Assembly (NCBI GenBank): GCA_964531285.1 | Contig: CAZHDI010000133.1 | Coordinates: forward strand, 1 to 6,747 | Length of the DNA: 6,747 nt | Reading direction: 5' to 3' | From: CAZHDI01 sp964531285 | GTDB taxonomy: Bacteria; Pseudomonadota; Alphaproteobacteria; JAJFIK01 | In this document: positions 4,453 to 6,747 of the stretch, piece by piece | Numbering within the stretch: position 1 is the first letter of the stretch | How the letters are laid out: the number at the start of each line of letters is the position of its first letter | Notes under the pieces: generated by a model | What the model was told of the DNA's origin: nothing | The model's database searches: none | The model's input: the letters and a program-made list of their open reading frames with translations, nothing else | Translations under genes and position numbers: made by a program

Positions 4453-6393
4453 ATGAGCGAGGACACGGCCACCGGCCCGAAACCGGCGAGCGAGCACACA
4501 TGCGCCCATAACCGGGACATGGCCTCTGCCCTGCCCTTCGGCGACACGCAGGATTTCGACGATGCCCGGCGCGGCTTCATCGCCACCCTGCCCAAGGTCG
4601 AGATCCGCAACGCTCAGGGCCGCGTGGTGTGGTCGCTCGAGGATTATGCCTTTCTCGCCCAGCCCGACGCGCCGCCGGAGGTCAATCCGAGCCTCTGGCG
4701 CCAGGCCCGGCTCAATCTCAACAATGGTCTGTTTCAGGTCACCGACCGCATCTATCAGGTGCGCGGCTTTGATCTGTCCAACATGACCATCATCGAAGGC
4801 ACACGCGGGATCATCGTCATCGATCCGATGATCTCGGCCGAGACGGCCAAGGCCGGTCTTGATCTTTACACGGCTCATCGCGGCGCGCGGCCCGTCACGG
4901 CGGTGATCTATACCCACAGCCATGTGGATCACTATGGCGGGGTGCGCGGCGTGGTGGACGAAGCCGATGTCACGGCCGGCCATGTGACCATCATCGCGCC
5001 CGACCGCTTCGTCGAAGAAGTGGCCAGCGAGAATGTGCTGGCTGGATCCCCGATGATCCGGCGCGCGCTGTTTCAATTCGGCGCCGCGCTCTTTCCAGGG
5101 CCGCGCGGTCAGGTCGATGCCGGTCTCGGCAAGGTCACGTCCCGGGGCACGGTGACGCTCATTCCGCCGACGCTGGTGATCCGGGAGCCGGTCGAGACCC
5201 ATGTGATCGACGGTGTTGAAATCGTCTTTCAGCTCACCCCGGATACCGAAGCCAAGGCCGAGATGCACATGTTCTATCCCGGCCTGCGCGCGCTCAACCT
5301 GGCCGAAAACGCGACCCATAATCTGCACAATGTCTATCCCATCCGCGGGGCGCAGGTACGCGATGCCCGCGCCTGGGCACAGTATCTCAATGCGGCGCGC
5401 GACACGTTCGCACCGAAAGCCGATGTCGTGTTCGCTCAGCATCACTGGCCCGTCTGGGGCAATGGCCGGGTGATGGACTATATGGCCCGCCAGCGCGACG
5501 CCTATAAGTTCCTGCACGATCAGACCTTGCGGCTGATGAATCATGGGCTCAAGGCGGACGAGATCGCCGAGCGCATTCGCTTTCCCACGGCGCTGGAGCA
5601 GGAATGGTCCGTACGCGGCTATTACGGCACGCTCAAGCACAATGCCAAGGCCATCTCACAGCGCTATATCGGCTGGTATGACGGCAACCCGGCGACCCTC
5701 GATGCTCATCCGGGACCGGAGCGCGCCAAACGGGCCGTGCGCTATATGGGCGGGGCCGACGCGGTCATCGTCAAGGCGCGCGCGGATTTCGAGGCCGGCG
5801 ATTACCGTTGGGTGGCCGACGTCATGAGTCAGGTGGTCTTTGCCGATCCCAAAAACCAGACCGCGCGGGAGCTGGCCGCCGATGCGTTCGAACAGCTTGG
5901 TTATCAGGCGGAGTCCGCGACCTGGCGCAATGCGTATCTGTTCGGCGCCCTGGAACTGCGCAACGGAACGCCGGATATCGCGGCCCGAGCCGCCGTCAGC
6001 CCCGATGTGGTCCGCACACTGACACCCGATCTGCTGCTTGATTATATCGGGGTGCGCATCGATGGCGAGGCCGCGAGCGCCCATCCCATGGTCTTGACCT
6101 GGGCGGTAACCGACCGGGCCGAGACCTATACGATAACTTTGCAGAACGGGGCGCTGACCTACAGCCCGCGCCGGACGGCCGACACGCCGGACAGCCATAT
6201 CGAGGCAAGCCGCGCGATGCTCGCCAATCTGGTCACCCGCCAATCGACGCTTGAGGAGGCCCTGGCATCGGGCGATGTGATCGTGACCGGGGATACCGGA
6301 GCGCTCGCACGGTTGCTCGGGCTGATGGACGATTTCCGGATCATGTTCCCAGTGATCGAACCGCCCTTGCCGGGCACGCCGCGCCAGTCTTAA
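4453..6393 (+). CDS. SdsA1-type alkyl sulfatase (metallo-beta-lactamase fold)
   Basis: A 646-residue alkyl sulfatase of the SdsA1/YjcS/Bds1 group, binuclear zinc enzymes that hydrolyse primary alkyl sulfates such as dodecyl sulfate to alcohol and sulfate. The metallo-beta-lactamase domain (about 85-340) holds THSHVDH with His155, His157, Asp159 and His160, then Glu266 (TPDTEAKAE), Glu285 (NLAENATHN) and His330 (QHHWPVWG). All seven sit at a constant offset of 14 from SdsA1 zinc ligands as I recall them (H169 to H344). The family's dimerisation domain follows (about 345-490; GYYGTLKHN, GWYDGNP). An SCP2-like C-terminal domain runs from about 525 to the family ending FPVIEPPLP. Length is close to the 658 residues of SdsA1. 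Unlike secreted SdsA1, the N-terminus (MSEDTATGPKPASEH) is hydrophilic with no signal peptide, so the enzyme is predicted cytoplasmic. The DARRGFIATLP stretch near residue 36 is typical of the family. It is convergent with the acidic ORF. Confidence 0.95.
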   Translation: MSEDTATGPKPASEHTCAHNRDMASALPFGDTQDFDDARRGFIATLPKVEIRNAQGRVVWSLEDYAFLAQPDAPPEVNPSLWRQARLNLNNGLFQVTDRIYQVRGFDLSNMTIIEGTRGIIVIDPMISAETAKAGLDLYTAHRGARPVTAVIYTHSHVDHYGGVRGVVDEADVTAGHVTIIAPDRFVEEVASENVLAGSPMIRRALFQFGAALFPGPRGQVDAGLGKVTSRGTVTLIPPTLVIREPVETHVIDGVEIVFQLTPDTEAKAEMHMFYPGLRALNLAENATHNLHNVYPIRGAQVRDARAWAQYLNAARDTFAPKADVVFAQHHWPVWGNGRVMDYMARQRDAYKFLHDQTLRLMNHGLKADEIAERIRFPTALEQEWSVRGYYGTLKHNAKAISQRYIGWYDGNPATLDAHPGPERAKRAVRYMGGADAVIVKARADFEAGDYRWVADVMSQVVFADPKNQTARELAADAFEQLGYQAESATWRNAYLFGALELRNGTPDIAARAAVSPDVVRTLTPDLLLDYIGVRIDGEAASAHPMVLTWAVTDRAETYTITLQNGALTYSPRRTADTPDSHIEASRAMLANLVTRQSTLEEALASGDVIVTGDTGALARLLGLMDDFRIMFPVIEPPLPGTPRQS

Positions 6394-6416
6394 GCGAAAT
6401 CGGCGCTACGCGGCGT
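6376..6416. terminator. possible hairpin between convergent genes
   Basis: ACGCCGCG (6376-6383) and CGCGGCGT (6409-6416) are perfect inverted arms 25 bases apart. They span the stop codons of the alkyl sulfatase (+) and the acidic ORF (-). An alternative pairing adds GCGCC (6381-6385) with GGCGC (6402-6406). The position suits a bidirectional terminator, but there is no T-tract on either strand and both arms lie in coding sequence. Confidence 0.25.
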
Positions 6417-6747
6417 CGGCAAAGACGAACGCCGCATCGTCCGCATCCAACAGATCGAGGAACTGGCGGCGGACACCCGGTTCCGCGAGATCCGAAAGAT
6501 CGACATCCGCCTCGGTCACCCAGTCGAGGAACGCCTGCCAGCCGGTCTCGCCGCGGAACAGATCCAAGTCGAACCCGGTCCAGCCGCCGCTGGGTTCATC
6601 GGCATCGTCAACCGGATCCGTGGCTGAATCCGCGTTGAAGACGAACGACCCGCCGGCCTGAAGCGCGCTCCCGGGGCCGAGCGCAGCGGGATCATACACC
6701 GTATCGAAATCAAGCTGGATCGTCTGCAACGCGTCGAGCGTAAAGCC
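6406..6747 (-). CDS. unrecognised highly acidic protein, C-terminal part (5' end outside window)
   Basis: The minus-strand frame is open from the right edge of the window to a TAG at 6408-6406, giving the last 113 residues of a longer protein. There is no ATG in the visible part; an in-frame TTG at 6729 has no supporting ribosome binding site, so the gene most likely starts beyond the edge. I do not recognise the family. What can be seen: 20 Asp and 4 Glu against 3 Arg and no Lys, with an acidic run NADSATDPVDDADEPSGG in the middle. Two more ordered-looking stretches are TIQLDFDTVYDPAAL and GWQAFLDWVTEADVDL. The tail is LDLLDADDAAFVFADAA. Such composition is common in secreted, calcium-binding or salt-adapted proteins, but no repeat motif for calcium (such as GGxGxD) is present. 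The open frame, the neat 12-bp convergent spacing with the sulfatase and the biased but orderly composition favour a real gene. Confidence 0.6.
   Translation of the reverse strand, partial: GFTLDALQTIQLDFDTVYDPAALGPGSALQAGGSFVFNADSATDPVDDADEPSGGWTGFDLDLFRGETGWQAFLDWVTEADVDLSDLAEPGVRRQFLDLLDADDAAFVFADAA

Noticed and set aside
5275..5282. TATCCCGG, identical to a half of the 29-bp palindrome, inside the alkyl sulfatase gene
   Set aside because: A single eight-base half-site encoding Tyr-Pro-Gly without a partner arm is readily explained by chance.
4174..5640. A 488-codon open frame on the minus strand, antisense to the alkyl sulfatase
   Set aside because: It lies wholly against the well-supported peroxidase and sulfatase genes, has no recognisable domain, and long antisense open frames are expected in GC-rich coding DNA.

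Overview
The window is GC-rich and tightly packed, with overlapping or closely abutting genes. It looks like chromosomal DNA from an alphaproteobacterium, quite possibly a marine one. The supports are a Coq7-type diiron ubiquinone hydroxylase, alphaproteobacterial-style gene content and generally clear Shine-Dalgarno sites. This placement is inference; no rRNA or tRNA is present, and genus cannot be read from the sequence. There are no mobile elements, CRISPR arrays or RNA genes, and no gene-free stretch reaches 300 bases.

Layout: (1) The 3' third of a glycogen branching enzyme gene (glgB, + strand) enters from the left edge. It is followed after 61 bp by a small DUF3833-type lipoprotein gene (+). 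(2) A minus-strand cluster comes next, in transcription order coq7 (3664-3107), a photolyase/cryptochrome-related flavoprotein (3097-1832) and a small cupin (1781-1368). The first two are 9 bp apart, with the second ribosome binding site overlapping the first stop codon, so they are almost certainly co-transcribed. The cupin may belong to the same operon or use its own promoter. (3) A 120-bp divergent intergenic region separates coq7 from a plus-strand glutathione peroxidase gene with an export signal. (4) After 116 bp holding a TTGACA box and a striking 29-bp near-perfect palindrome comes a full-length SdsA1-type alkyl sulfatase gene (+). (5) Convergent to it, 12 bp away, is the 3' end of an unrecognised, extremely acidic protein gene (-) that runs off the right edge.

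How the genes fit together: most encode housekeeping or stress functions (glycogen synthesis, ubiquinone synthesis, flavin photochemistry, peroxide removal, sulfate-ester cleavage). The Coq7-photolyase pairing and the peroxidase next to coq7 suggest a loose redox or light-stress theme, but that is inference from proximity only.

The most interesting item is the photolyase-like protein. Its FAD-binding domain, with the flavin-pocket residues and two of the three electron-transfer tryptophans in register with E. coli photolyase, sits at the N-terminus. About 155 residues that read like the usual N-terminal alpha/beta antenna domain lie after it, so the two domains appear swapped. The second is the palindrome upstream of the alkyl sulfatase, a good candidate operator or hairpin.
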